Origin: Batrachochytrium dendrobatidis JAM81
Taxonomy: Eukaryota; Chytridiomycota; Chytridiomycetes; Rhizophydiales
Assembly: GCF_000203795.2 (NCBI RefSeq)
Contig: NW_006281102.1
Coordinates: forward strand, 1,230,582-1,294,581
Length of the DNA: 64,000 nucleotides
Direction: 5' to 3'
Shown: in pieces, positions 35,014 to 45,687 of the stretch
How positions within the stretch are numbered: the stretch's first letter is position 1
How the letters are laid out: each line of letters opens with the position of its first letter
Notes under the pieces: generated by a model
What the model saw: only the letters and a program-made list of their open reading frames with translations
Databases searched by the model: none
Told to the model about the DNA's origin: nothing
Program-made: the position numbers and the translations under genes

Positions 35014-36319
35014 CTAACTTTCAAGTACACGTTCAAACAAAGTACCATTGAATCTATACAAGGAAGCATGTATTCCGAGTGCGTTTGGATCAGGAATATC
35101 CTGATTGCTATCCATCTTTAAAGTTTTCTATAAAAATATTAGATTGGCATGGTTGAACTTGAGTTTGTTTTGATGTTACTTTTTCTGCCGTATTCACGTA
35201 CAATAATACATTGCATATCATGCCAAACTACGTAATACACTGTCAGTTTCATCAAATGGTAATTCACACCAAATTGACTGGTCTTTGTGTTTGTTTTGTA
35301 TATAGCTGGACAAATGTCCATTTTACAATCCTTCTTTTGTACAACTCCAGTATTACAACTAGATACTGTGGTTGGTATGGAATCAACTGTTGCATTACTG
35401 GGACGTGCGATCACTGTTTCTTCAACTAGAACGCGAATGTATCTGCAAGTTTCTAGGTTACAATATGAGGTTGTCACAGTTTGATTGACAGCATCAAAAC
35501 AGTCAATCCAATATATATATTGCAATACAAGAGTCTGGTGATTGCACAGTGCATGGTTATACCAAATGAAAAAGGGACAATTTCAATTCGAAACTACAGT
35601 CTGATATTTTCAAGAGTTGAGAATGTGTATTCAAGAAACAGTCGATATCTGGTAGGAAAGTACAACGAATATTTAAGCATTGTTTATTCCAAAGTAGAAT
35701 ACAGAGTGACTGCAAGACAGTGTTCCATTTCACATGAGCACAGCGTAATATAGATAAAACAGATCCCATCCAGTCGGTTAAACCCAAAGCAAGTGCCATC
35801 CAGAGCATGGCACTCCAAAGCAACCAGACAATTGAGGAAGCTTTACGCCAGCCTGCTCGGATTTAAACTTGATTGAACTGATGCAACCTGTTGGTCTATT
35901 CAAACATTTTCCAACGATATCATTACCCGGAGATATAATCTAAACTGGGTAGGACTTGGCTTGTTTTATCAACCACATAGTTTACAGATGCAACTATAGA
36001 ACTACCAGCTTTGCAGATGTCAATCTGCCCAACACTGCTTTGTAGTCTTGCAAACAAATTGGCATTTGAAGATTCCAGCTATACAAACCCAGCAAAGTGT
36101 TTTGTCAGTAGAAATGTGGATGACATTTGCAGTTTGTATTGGCTTCGATACTCGATGCTGATGAATGGCTGCAAATCCACCCCTGCCATAATATCGAGTT
36201 GCCACTAATGACAATTCAAATCACGCAACCAAAGTTTGAACTCTAGACTTTGTCCATCTATCAACCAGCCCAATTACTCCTGTTACAGTGTCAATCCCCT
36301 CTGACTTTGTGTAAGTCAT
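35014..36319 (-). pseudogene. Broken host gene interrupted by a repeat element
   Basis: Outside repeat copy A, the minus strand shows several stretches of strong coding character. At 36225-36319 is a start-like exon (MTYTKSEGIDTVTGV...). At 35927-36204 a long frame reads MAGVDLQPFISIEYRSQ and, after an in-frame TAG at 36079-36081, LQSSVGQIDICKAGSS. At about 35749-35852 is a Trp-rich hydrophobic segment (SSIVWLLWSAMLWMALALG). At 35014-35127 a probable last exon (NALGIHASLYRFNG...FERVLES, then TAG) follows a TATAG acceptor. Repeat copy A lies between the last two. The TAG and two joins that do not keep phase suggest a pseudogene. I cannot name the family; the hydrophobic end suggests a membrane protein. 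Sequence error or mis-modelled splicing is possible. Confidence 0.45.
35187..35748 (-). mobile_element. Dispersed terminal-inverted-repeat element, copy A
   Basis: About 560 bp, nearly identical to copies B, C and D. The right terminal repeat CTGCCGTATTCACGTACAAT lies at 35187. The opposite end (GTGTTCCATTTCACATGAGC) is slightly diverged from the consensus. An element-sense frame at 35139-35525 encodes a ~110-residue sequence shared by all four copies (YIRVLVEETVIARPSNATVD, CNLETC). It sits between two apparent exons of a broken host gene. Confidence 0.8.
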
Positions 36320-36468
36320 TCTAACTATCCGCTACTATGTATGACTGGAAAACTACCATTGCGAACTAGCACTATTCTTTCCCATGTTGGAGTAACCATC
36401 ACTACAATGGCACTTCTGTTTGTGTCTGTTGGCCGTTTTTGGCTGATATTTGTAGTTTATCTTTTACA

Positions 36469-37024
36469 GCCATATTCACGTAAAATGGAACACTATCCTT
36501 CAGTTACTGTCTTTATTTTGGGAACATACAATGCTTAAATATTCGTTGTACTTTCCTATCAGATATCGACTGTTTCTTGAATACACATTCTCAACTCTTG
36601 AAAATATCAGACTGTAGTTTCGAATTGAAATTGTCCCTTTTTCATTTGGTATAACCATGCACTGTGCAATCACCAGACTCTTGTATTGCAATATATATAT
36701 TGGATTGACTGTTTTGATGCTGTCAATCAAACTGTGACAACCTCATATTGTAACCTAGAAACTTGCAGATACATTCGCGTTCTAGTTGAAGAAACAGTGA
36801 TCGCACGTCCCAGTAATGCAACAGTTGATTCCATGCCAACCACAGTATCTAGTTGTAATGCTGGAGTTGTACAAAAGAAGGATTGGAAAATGGACATTTG
36901 TCCAGCTATATACAAAACAAACACAAAGACCAGTCAGTTTGGTGTGAATTACCATTTGATGAAACTGACAGTGTATTACGTAGTTTGGCATGATATGCAA
37001 TGTATTATTGTACGTGAATAAGGC
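36469..37024 (+). mobile_element. Dispersed terminal-inverted-repeat element, copy B
   Basis: Left end GCCATATTCACGTAAAATGG at 36469, right end GTACGTGAATAAGGC at about 37024. It is inverted relative to copy A with a 720-bp spacer, so A and B form a divergent pair. About 25-30 bp upstream of the left end (TGATATTTGTAGTTTATC) is also shared with copy D, so the true boundary may be a little further left. The conserved frame is at 36686-37021. Confidence 0.8.
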
Positions 37025-37276
37025 TGTATTTACAACTCGGGTGAATTTGTAAACTTCACACATTCCAAAACTAAAACTTACATCCACGATTATATCCTCT
37101 ATTCAAAGCAATTCCAAATCTGCTACTTGTAAACACCCAATCTATCGAATCAGTTTAAACTGTTATACTAATAATTCATATTGTACCTGCCGAACCCTTG
37201 ATTATAATATAGACTCAAAGGACTACCATTCATTCCAATCACTGAACCAAAACAATAGCTAATTCTATACTTGCTA

Positions 37277-38197
37277 ATGTTGCAGACCAACAACCAACTT
37301 CATCCTCCATCCCAGCCCCATAGGCAACATACTGCATCCAACAGCAACGCAACATCGGCTAGACTTGCCAATCAGCCTACATTGATCGAGTTTAAACACT
37401 TGAGATTCTTGGTGTTTGATGCTCCTTCAGATCGCATCATCGACCTGTATATCAAGGAGTTTCAAAATCACAATGTGACTGATGTAGTTCGGGTTTGTGA
37501 TTCGACTTATGATCGAGGTGCTTTAGAAAAGGTTGGCATCAAAGTGCATGTAAGTCATTTGCTCTATAAATGTCTCGAGTAAAAACCATCGAGTTGGCTG
37601 CAATATATTTCAAAGTTTAAATCTAGCTTCGACTCTAATTACTTTTTGTTTTTCCAAAACTTTCATAATTATAATTGGAACATCTCAAATTGTATCGAAT
37701 ATTAGGATTGGCCTTTTCCGGACGGAGAAGCACCATCTGACAGTATTGTGCATGCTTGGCTCAACCTTGTCATGCAGCGATTCTCAAAAGATAAAAAGGA
37801 CGACAAGTCTCCATCGCCATCACCATTGGACTTATCATGCATTGGCGTGCATTGTGTTGCTGGACTAGGAAGGTAGAGTTATAGTACCCGCCATTATTGA
37901 AATGTTTAAGCTTTGCCGTATTTAAAAATCCGTATACTGTTACTTTAATCTATTCAGTCAAACAATCTTTTATATCAACATGTGTTCTAAAGTTTAATTT
38001 TACATACTATTTAAATACTACTATATTTCAGAGCTCCAGTACTTGTAGCAATGGCTTTGATTGAAGCGGGAATGGCTCCGCTTGACTCGGTCATTTATAT
38101 CCGAGAAAGACGGCGAGGAGCAATTAATGCACGACAGCTCAAATACTTGGAGGCATACAAGCGACGAGGAAAAGAAAAAACATGCATCATTCAATGA
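37277..38197 (+). CDS. PRL-type (PTP4A) protein tyrosine phosphatase with CaaX tail (3 exons)
   Basis: Exons 37277-37549, 37706-37872 and 38032-38197 splice to 201 residues. The signature [12 protein letters not shown] gives C141 as nucleophile and R147, with the PRL-type Ala after the Arg. The general-acid loop is DWPFPDG (residues 92-98). The protein ends CIIQ, a CaaX box for farnesylation, after a basic stretch (YKRRGKEK), exactly the PRL membrane-anchoring arrangement. The N-terminal ~35 residues (Gln/His/Asn-rich) are additional to animal PRLs, and a Lys/Ser insert lies at residues 118-131. PRLs act at the plasma membrane and early endosomes and bind CNNM magnesium transporters. The gene lies between repeat copies B and C and is intact. 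Confidence 0.9.
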
Positions 38198-38417
38198 TTG
38201 ATCAGTGATATTTTTGCATCTGCCGTTTTCAATTGGTGCGTTACGAATTTTCTTGGAAATGAGAGTGAATGTTGGATTCATCTCAAGTTTTTCAAACTGT
38301 CGAATAAATCCTAGTGCTGTCATCCTATATCCCTCTCTAAATTAGTACACGTAGCCAATATAGTTTTGATAATCATATTTGTTTTAAAAAATAAAGTGAG
38401 TGGTTTAAATGTTATCT

Positions 38418-38960
38418 GCCGTATTCACGTACAATAATACATTGCATATCATGCCAAACTACGTAATACACTGTCAGTTTCATCAAATGGTAATTCACAC
38501 CAAACTGATTGGTCTTTGTGTTTGTTTTGTATATAACTGGACAAATGTCCATTTTCCAATCCTTCTTTTGTACAACTCCAGCATTACAACTAGATACTGT
38601 GGTTGGCATGGAATCAACTGTTGCATTACTGGGACGTGCGATCACTGTTTCTTCAACTAGAACGCGAATGTATCTGCAAGTTTCTAGGTTACAATATGAG
38701 GTTGTCACAGTTTGATTGACAGCATCAAAACAGTCAATACAATATATATATTGCAATACAAGAGTCTGGTGATTGCACAGTGCATGGTTATACCAAATGA
38801 AAGGGGACAATTTCAATTCGAAACTACAGTATGATATTTTCAAGAGTTGAGAATGTGTATTCAAGAACAGTCGATATCTGATAGGAAAGTACAATGAATA
38901 TTTAAGCATTGTTTATTCCAAAGTAGAATACAGAGTGACTGCAAGACAGTGTTCCATTTT
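38418..38960 (-). mobile_element. Dispersed terminal-inverted-repeat element, copy C
   Basis: Nearly identical to A, B and D. The CTGCCGTATTCACGTACAAT end lies at 38416-38435. The other end stops abruptly after GTGTTCCATT, lacking the outer part of its terminal repeat. Two one-base deletions relative to the other copies (in a C/T run and an A run) open one continuous 165-codon frame at 38412-38909. Confidence 0.8.
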
Positions 38961-39060
38961 TGATAGGTATCCAATGACAATCAGTGGCTAGGATCCAGAT
39001 CTGCAGCTTGCAAGAATTGAATGCAGGCTTTGATTGCGCTTACAACTGAAGACAAAAGGT

Positions 39061-39406
39061 ATGAGAATGGGGAATATTTACATTTCAAGCCAATCTCGTC
39101 ATATTTTGAAACCATTCTGATGGCATTAAACAGACTGTTGCAGCCTTTCAACAACAGGAATTCCTTGTGAAACTGCACGATTGCTTTAGATTAGCATATA
39201 CTATAAATGGAACGCTGAATATTGTATCATAACAAGACCAAATGAGTGATGTTGTTTTAGACTGAACCAAGAATAGCAGATTACTCGACAGGTCAGATTG
39301 TCGTTGCAGTATAAAAGACACGAGCAATAAATGCACATGCCATTCAAATCAATAATCTACCAATGAGTCAACATCACCAAGAATGGTAGTTGCTGACCAT
39401 TCTCAT
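39061..39406 (-). repeat. 346-bp MITE-like element, copy 1
   Basis: An interval near-identical to 52205-52550, inverted and of the same length. The ends are ATGAGAATGG and its inverse CCATTCTCAT, a 10-bp terminal inverted repeat. Flanking sequences of the two copies are unrelated, which fixes the ends. A 62-codon frame inside is not convincing as a gene. It lies between repeat copy C and the Spo7-like gene. Confidence 0.75.
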
Positions 39407-39433
39407 TTTCATTCTCATTGTTGCTAGTTGTAT

Positions 39434-39439
39434 CACGTG
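39434..39439. promoter_or_regulatory. CACGTG palindrome upstream of the Spo7-like gene
   Basis: An E-box-type palindrome in the context TATCACGTGATG, 57 bp before the ATG at 39496. The position is similar to the sites before the CMTR1-like and ABHD12-like genes. Confidence 0.4.
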
Positions 39440-39495
39440 ATGAGTAGAGTCGTTCAATCTGATGGCAATTGTTCAACATTGCCAGAAACATCACC

Positions 39496-40546
39496 ATGCC
39501 AATTACCACGGGCATGACAGAATCGTCTATCAGTGATGTGGAGCAACCTCAGTCACAGCAGAAGATATTTAAAAAGCAGTCAAGTGGTCTAGATACTATT
39601 TCTCCTGAACGAAGGCTTGGAGATAGCCTCAACAACGAGCGGTCATTTCGAGGTGCTGGTTTTCATGTTATTTTGGTGGTTTAAGCTAAATACGGCATAC
39701 TATCGATTGTCTAAAAAACATATCTTTTAATCTTTTTTATTACTGTATCTTTCATACTTGTTTCTTGATAATGAAATTTGGATAGACCTGATCATGTTTG
39801 AGGAGCGACTGCAGTCCAATATGACTCGGATTCGTGGAGCCACGCTGCGATGGAAAGGTAATGCCTTCCAGTTCAGCTCAGTCCATCTATTATATTCCTA
39901 TTTTGATTTTAAATCTATAAATAATAGTATTTCAAACAAAGTGAATTTTGAAATGGTATTAGCAATGCTAATCTATTTCTTGTGACCCAATTCGCTAACA
40001 TAATCTTCAATTGATCTCATCGACTTATTGTACTACCCATATAGTATTTCTGGTTGCTCTGCTGCTTACACTTTTTGGATCAGCCTACATATTCTACAAT
40101 TCAGAGATTCCTGTATTTGAACCAAGTACAGATCCACACTCGGGCACACAACCACAACATACTCCATGGAGCGCATTGGTATTTATATGCTCATGCTCCA
40201 TCACTCTGATCTTTTTTGCTAGCGGAATGTACAAAACAAAACTATTGACGCAAGAAACGTATGATGCACCGTATTTGATTTTATACAGTAATATACAACT
40301 CCAATGTTGATCAAACTTTAGGCTAATATTTGTCGAGTTTAAATTGTACCTAGATTTGTTGCGCGGTGTAATAAAACACTCAAGCCTTTCAATATGACAT
40401 TTCAGGAGTCAAGTGGAAAGATTGTGTTTAGTCGTAAAGTGCCAAGAGAGTTTCAGGATGGTATGCAGGAGTATCGCGCATCATTTTTAAGAAGACGGGA
40501 ACAGTCTGCTGCTCGACGACGCTCAAGTACGAAAAAGAAGGCCTGA
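39496..40546 (+). CDS. Spo7-like regulatory subunit of the Nem1-Spo7 / CTDNEP1 phosphatase (4 exons)
   Basis: Exons 39496-39652, 39786-39857, 40045-40258 and 40354-40546 give 211 residues. Spo7 (animal CNEP1R1) is the membrane subunit of the phosphatase that activates lipin/Pah1 at the ER and nuclear envelope. The conserved N-terminal helix is LIMFEERLQSNMTRIRGATL. Two membrane segments follow: VFLVALLLTLFGSAYIFY and LVFICSCSITLIFFASGMY. After them comes the Spo7 C-terminal block (RFVARCNKTLKPFNMTF, then KIVFSRKVPREFQDG) and a basic tail. The donor of intron 1 (GTGCTG) is weak but keeps the frame. Flanked by the 346-bp element and repeat copy D. Confidence 0.8.
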
Positions 40547-40655
40547 TTTTGTGTTTTATCAATACCCTTTTATTAGATATCCACTACACAATTCTTTATA
40601 AACACCTTGACTCACTAGGTTGGCTTTGGCTGATATTTGTAGTTTATCTTTTACA

Positions 40656-41219
40656 GCCATATTCACGTAAAATGGAACACCTATATTTATTTTGCAGTCA
40701 CTCTGTATTCTACTTTGGAATAAACAATGCTTAAATATTCGTTGTACTTTCCTATCAGATATCGACTGTTTCTTGAATACACATTCTCAACTCTTGAAAA
40801 CATCAGACTGTAGTTTCGAATTGAAATTGTCCCTTTTTCATTTGGTATAACCATGCACTGTGCAATCACCAGACTCTTGTATTGCAATATATATATTGTA
40901 TTGACTGTTTTGATGCTGTCAATCAAACTGTGACAACCTCATATTGTAACCTAGAAACTTGCAGATACATTCGCGTTCTAGTTGAAGAAACAGTGATCGC
41001 ACGTCCCAGTAATGCAACAGTTGATTCCATGCCAACCACAGTATCTAGTTGTAATGCTGGAGTTGTACAAAAGAAGGATTGGAAAATGGACATTTGTCCA
41101 GCTATATACAAAACAAACACAAAGACCAATCAGTTTGGTGTGAATTACCATTTGATGAAACTGACAGTGTATTACGTAGTTTGGCATGATATGCAATGTA
41201 TTATTGTACATGAATACGG
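40656..41219 (+). mobile_element. Dispersed terminal-inverted-repeat element, copy D
   Basis: Full-length, 564 bp. The left end is GCCATATTCACGTAAAATGG and the right end GTACATGAATACGG. It is inverted relative to copy C, 1.7 kb away, so C and D repeat the divergent arrangement of A and B. The conserved frame is at 40882-41235. It starts 110 bp after the stop of the Spo7-like gene. Confidence 0.82.
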
Positions 41220-41382
41220 TAGACACTTTCAGTAGACTATTCCGTGCTATCAACTAGATATTCACAATAAATATAACCGAATTCAACTCAAAGGCACGAG
41301 ACTGTTTAAAAATCAAATAAACTATTTTGACACAAACTACAATTTATATTCATTACCTTTTTGATTTGGATACTTGAAGAAA

Positions 41383-42317
41383 ATGCCACCAAAGCATCAC
41401 AAGTCTTTAGAGTCTCCCGGAGTTTGGGATTATGGACATACTGTAGGTACACTACCATATCCAACAACACTCCCACGTTCATTTTTGTCGAGTCAATGAG
41501 TAGCATTCGAATATTTGCATCAGGATGTACCATTAACATTTTATTCATAGTCTTCAATTCGCGTCCATGCCATCTCATTCAAAAGTAATCTACTAACCAA
41601 CTATACATTTATGATATGCATATCCAGGACATGTTTGTAACCACCAACTGCGTTGATTTTACCGACAAAACTCAAGAGATACGACGAAATAAAGAAAAAA
41701 ACGTTCAGGTTCGTGATCGCAGATGGTTTTTAAAGGTTGAAAATATACACCAGCTTCAAAATCGTAAACTGTGAGTTTTGCATTATAAATGATATGCTAG
41801 AGGTTTGCAGCAAATTGATTTAATCTGATACGCTGACAAATAAAATGGGTAATTTTACTGATGGTGATTCAACCATAGCAAACTGGATCAAACATCTGAT
41901 AGAAAAAAACCTCAAATTGAAAGGTATATACTTGTATTGAATTTGAAACAGTAGAATTTAAAGTAAACCAGACGTGATGTACTTTATTATAGCACTATGA
42001 TGACATCAACTTATGCGGGTGATTTTCAGCCTCCAGAATTAGATGATTACACTTTTCATCATCCTGGTAAATCAGCCCATATTGACACATTGGCCCAACC
42101 ATCATCCACTGGATTTCAGTATTCAAGTGAAATGCATACCGCTTATGTCAATACTCCTCGCACAAGCACCAAACGCCAATTCAATATTCTTATCCTACCA
42201 AGTGAACAGTGTAAGCTTGGCGGGATTCAGACATTTATGGACGCGCCAAACAAGGTTCGCACCGTGAGTGAGCAGCGAGTCCTTGATCAGGATCTGTTGA
42301 GAAAAAAACAATTTTGA
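41383..42317 (+). CDS. Small conserved-looking protein, unidentified (4 exons)
   Basis: Exons 41383-41442, 41628-41770, 41879-41923 and 41993-42317 join in phase to 190 residues. Intron 1 has a TACTAAC branch site. The chain starts MPPKHHKSLESPGVWDYGH, has a basic middle (QEIRRNKEKNVQVRDRRWF) and a Pro/His/Tyr-rich second half (TYAGDFQPPELDDYTFHHPG, then SSTGFQYSSEMH). There is no membrane segment or signal. The short aromatic/Pro motifs are reminiscent of flagellar microtubule inner proteins, which would suit a zoosporic organism, but I cannot assign a family. The splice pattern rests on phase and signals only. Confidence 0.5.
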
Positions 42318-42602
42318 ATTGAGAATTCCAATTGGTAGTTTTTTAAACCATCAAGTTGATGTGGATCTGAAGCGTGCATAAAATATGTGTTCTATGGATC
42401 ATTCCTGAAACAAGCAGACGTGTGAAGAGTAATCAAATACTGATCTTGAAATAAACGGTTTCAATTATATAGAATATGGATTTGAACACGGTTTTATCTT
42501 ATGACATGCATTTGAAAATGATGTTTATAAAAACAATGGGTTTCTGGATAAAAATACAGTCATGCAGCATGTAAATCATTAGTTCATTAATCAGTAGCTA
42601 GA
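42318..42602. other. Intergenic (convergent)
   Basis: A 285-bp AT-rich spacer between two convergent stop codons. Nothing was recognised. Confidence 0.4.
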
Positions 42603-43935
42603 TTATACACTGCCAGCATTTCTTTCCACGTCAATTGCAAGTCTACGACGACCAGCATCATCCAAGCGGGGATACATCTATATACAAAGTATAAACAATA
42701 CACCGATGCATATATATCATGCGTAAATGATCAAGCATAGTTTTAGATTCAGAGCAGAACATGCTGCTTACCTCTGTGATGAATCGAACTATCATTGATT
42801 CTGAAAACTCGACAATAGCTCGTGAACCCCAAATATAGTTGTTGGTTTCGCCCTCACCAGTACGAATTTTAGAGGTTTCAAGATAACCTAGTTTAGTATA
42901 TTGTTTAAGCTCGGCCTCGATGCTGCCAAACACAGGGTGTGTCGTATTCCGGTCAATTCCAAGTTCTTTGAGATGCATATAAAGCGTGCCTAGACAGATC
43001 AATCCGCAGCATGACAATGAGCAACAGGAGTAACAGTATTATAATCCACAAAACAATACCTTCACGCATCGACCGTGAGTTTGCATGAATGAAGGCCAAA
43101 ATAATAGTGAGTAGTGTCATGTGCTGTGCATCTAAAGATCTTATTGTCAAGGCAGTAGTTCGCTGTTTCTCTGTTAAAATGGATTTAAGCATCCATGAAT
43201 TTGTAGTGGATGAGCCTGTTTTAGCGATATTTTACACGAGCCCCGATTGTACAAGAGTTGGTTAGATTTAGATGACATCTGAATCTGAGAATAAGATGGA
43301 ATCCAAATCACCTTGAGATGCAGTGGGACCAGGTTTGCGATTACGACGGAATCGTTTGGTAGGAAGTACTACCATGTCCATTCCAAACAGATGCTGCAGC
43401 ATCTCTCTAGCTCGCTGAACAAATATAGGAAATCCCTTTGAATACTCCTTGAGAACTAGTTGAAATAGAATGAAAAACAAGCCAGTGGGTTGGTTGCAAG
43501 ATATACTGTTTGAATAGGTCGAATGAATCCAAACCTTTTGTGATGATATCTTTTCGTCTGATGGGAGTTCGACTACTTTCCATAAACAGTGCGAATCGGA
43601 CAAGCTCACAAACCTTGCGATTGACAAGCTAGTTTTACAGTAATATTTGTTACAATAGTTTCATATGAAGAATGCTCAAGCAACGACAATAAGATGGTGA
43701 ATTCCAATGCGGATTGCCAGTCAACTACCTCTGGATCAAGCGATGAAATGTACTTTGCAGTGACGACCATTTGTTTCTGACTGATTTCAGGAGATTCATC
43801 TTCAGAAGAGTCGCTGCCTTCTTTCTCAGTTCGATGAGGATCGGACATTGCCATTTGCAAGGAAGAACCGGCAGTCGAAGACTGCGTTGCATTGTCCTGA
43901 ACAGTGAATTCTCCTGCAGAAGCGCTGTAAGACAT
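42603..43935 (-). CDS. Non-SMC element 3 (NSE3), MAGE-domain subunit of the SMC5/6 complex (6 exons)
   Basis: Exons 43729-43935, 43535-43628, 43312-43455, 43060-43215, 42772-42989 and 42603-42677 splice to 297 residues. NSE3 pairs with NSE1 in the SMC5/6 genome-stability complex and binds DNA. After a disordered, acidic N-terminus (SDSSEDESPEIS), the MAGE homology domain starts at LVNRKVCELVRFALFM and continues with VLKEYSKGFPIFVQRA. The second winged helix contains LLTIILAFIHANSRSMREG, LYMHLKELGI, HPVFGSIE, GYLETSK and WGSRAIVEFSESMIVRFI. The protein ends with a short Arg-rich tail. All junctions keep phase. Its start lies only 132 bp from that of the divergent coiled-coil gene. Confidence 0.87.
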
Positions 43936-44067
43936 CTGGTTTCAACAAGACAAGTTTCAGTGACTGAATTAACATGACAATCGCATGACAATCTCATGCC
44001 ATGCGTTACCATCGAGTCGTGCTCAAGAATATCAGATTTGGAAAACTTGATTTCCATTTACAACACG
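43936..44067. promoter_or_regulatory. Very short divergent promoter (NSE3 / coiled-coil gene)
   Basis: Only 132 bp separate the two start codons, so the genes must share control elements or have overlapping 5' leaders. A direct repeat of GACAATC(G/T)CATG is present near 43976-44000. Confidence 0.4.
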
Positions 44068-45420
44068 ATGACTGCAGCAACTCTAACAGTTCCAGTCAAT
44101 GGCCTCACACTCAGCCGTCTGTTCAGCGTCACTCAATTATCTCCTACTCTGCAGCCACAATCCGATGTTGTGCTGTCAATCACTCTTTCTTCGCTCTGTT
44201 ACTCGGTCAAAAACACTTGTACAAATCCCGACTTGGTTCCATCCCAATGGTCTGTTCTAGGAAGCATTGACCAAGTTACATTCATAGATATTGGTCATTT
44301 TTTAGGTATTCATTCTTGGAGTTGGTCCTGTTGAGTTGTCTCGGCTTACTCAACCATCGTTACTGTTCATGTCTGGCTTAGGAGAACAGAATCCATCCTT
44401 GATCCCTGCTATTCAATTCAATACAGCTTCTGGAGTTCATCTATATCTCTGTTCTGATGCTAAACAAAAGTCGGAATTGTCTCGATACTGGGACTCTCTT
44501 GTATTATTTCAAAAGATATCTCATGGCAACACTACAGCTCCGCTGTCTGATTCCATGCAGAGAATCTCAAGCATGTCAGTCACTGATGCTCTTTCTCGAA
44601 CTTCTGATCTACATGGTTCTCAGCTTACTTTAAATGGGTAATTCATATTCATGTTGAGCAGTCGATTCAAATCTTTCTGGTTTTCGAGTGAACCCATGCA
44701 TCGTATTATGAATATACATGGCCATTTCATCCCATTCTCATCACACTCAATCTGCACTATTCTTGATTCGATTAGAGTTGTCGAGCAGTTGCGCAATTTT
44801 TCTACCATGTCAGATAGGTTCAAGTCGAAAATCATTGCCATGGAGGTACACGTAGACTTGATTATCAAATCCATTATTGTATTGGTGTGCTCCGTGTCTT
44901 GCTAACCCTGTCATCCGTATTTTCTCACTACCACTCTAGGCTGTAATCCAAACCAAAGCAGCCAAAATACAATCCATTGCTCGTCAGTTTCGAAATCTAG
45001 AGCTAAAAAATACGGTATGCTGATTTGCCAAATATATAAAGCGAGTGCTGCTATGGTTTAGTTGGATCGCATCTCATTCTGTGTTGACTGGATGAGTAGG
45101 AATTACTCTGTCAACTTAACGAATCGCAACAGCGAAATATAGAAATCATGGAGCGGCATAGCAGGTCAGAGCAAATGCATTTAAAATCATTAGAGAAATT
45201 GTCGCAGTTGCAATACCGATTAGATGATCGAGCTGCGATCTTGTCAGAAAAGCATGATGTGGTAAGTACGCAGTCTTTTATATTGTATATGAATACATAT
45301 ACATTGGGTTTATTGAATTACTATGTTACACTTGTTTAGCTGAACGAGCTGCAACGAAGACTTGATACAACTAAAAAGAAATCTCGCCATGGAACCTTTT
45401 TTATATATTTTAGTATGTAG
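44068..45420 (+). CDS. Coiled-coil protein with N-terminal beta-rich region, unidentified (about 6 exons)
   Basis: Supported exons are 44306-44637, 44689-44845, 44940-45014, 45100-45261 and 45340-45420, all in phase. A first exon from ATG 44068 ends at an uncertain donor (44206 or 44236 keep phase) before the acceptor at 44305. The N-terminal half looks like a beta-sandwich (PVNGLTLSRLFSVTQL, FILGVGPVELSRL). The C-terminal ~150 residues form a long helix/coiled coil (AAKIQSIARQFRNLELKN, EIMERHSRSEQMHLKSLEKL, LNELQRRLDTTKKK). The overall pattern (globular N-terminus, charged coiled coil) recalls PAAT-like or adaptor proteins, but no signature supports a name. The 51-nt intron at 44638-44688 is unusually short here. 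Confidence 0.55.
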
Positions 45421-45687
45421 TGTTTGCACAAACTGTTGATATCCTTTTGCCAAGTGAAGATTGTGAATGCATTGACATTTTTTTGATTCAACGCTTTACT
45501 TAGTTGCCCTACCGATATTCATCGGTATACTTACACACTACATGATGCTCCTACGTGGGCTGGGAGTAGACGCATTTTCATTATTTTAAAACATTGTAAA
45601 ATACAGCACGTTAAAATACGCTACTAAATTTAAATAAGTTTAGCCTTTATTGGATAAAAGTCTCAAAAGTGTGTGCAGTTGCACTTT

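Noticed and set aside
38021..38323. Minus-strand open frame overlapping PRL exon 3
   Set aside because: It is antisense to a well-supported exon, and the part outside the exon (about 40 codons) has no family resemblance and no splice partner.
36727..41253. 68- to 101-codon antisense frames in repeat copies (for example 40923-41129, 36782-37087)
   Set aside because: They are open in all copies but overlap the element-sense frame, so at most one is likely coding. They are not listed as genes without substitution or transcript data.
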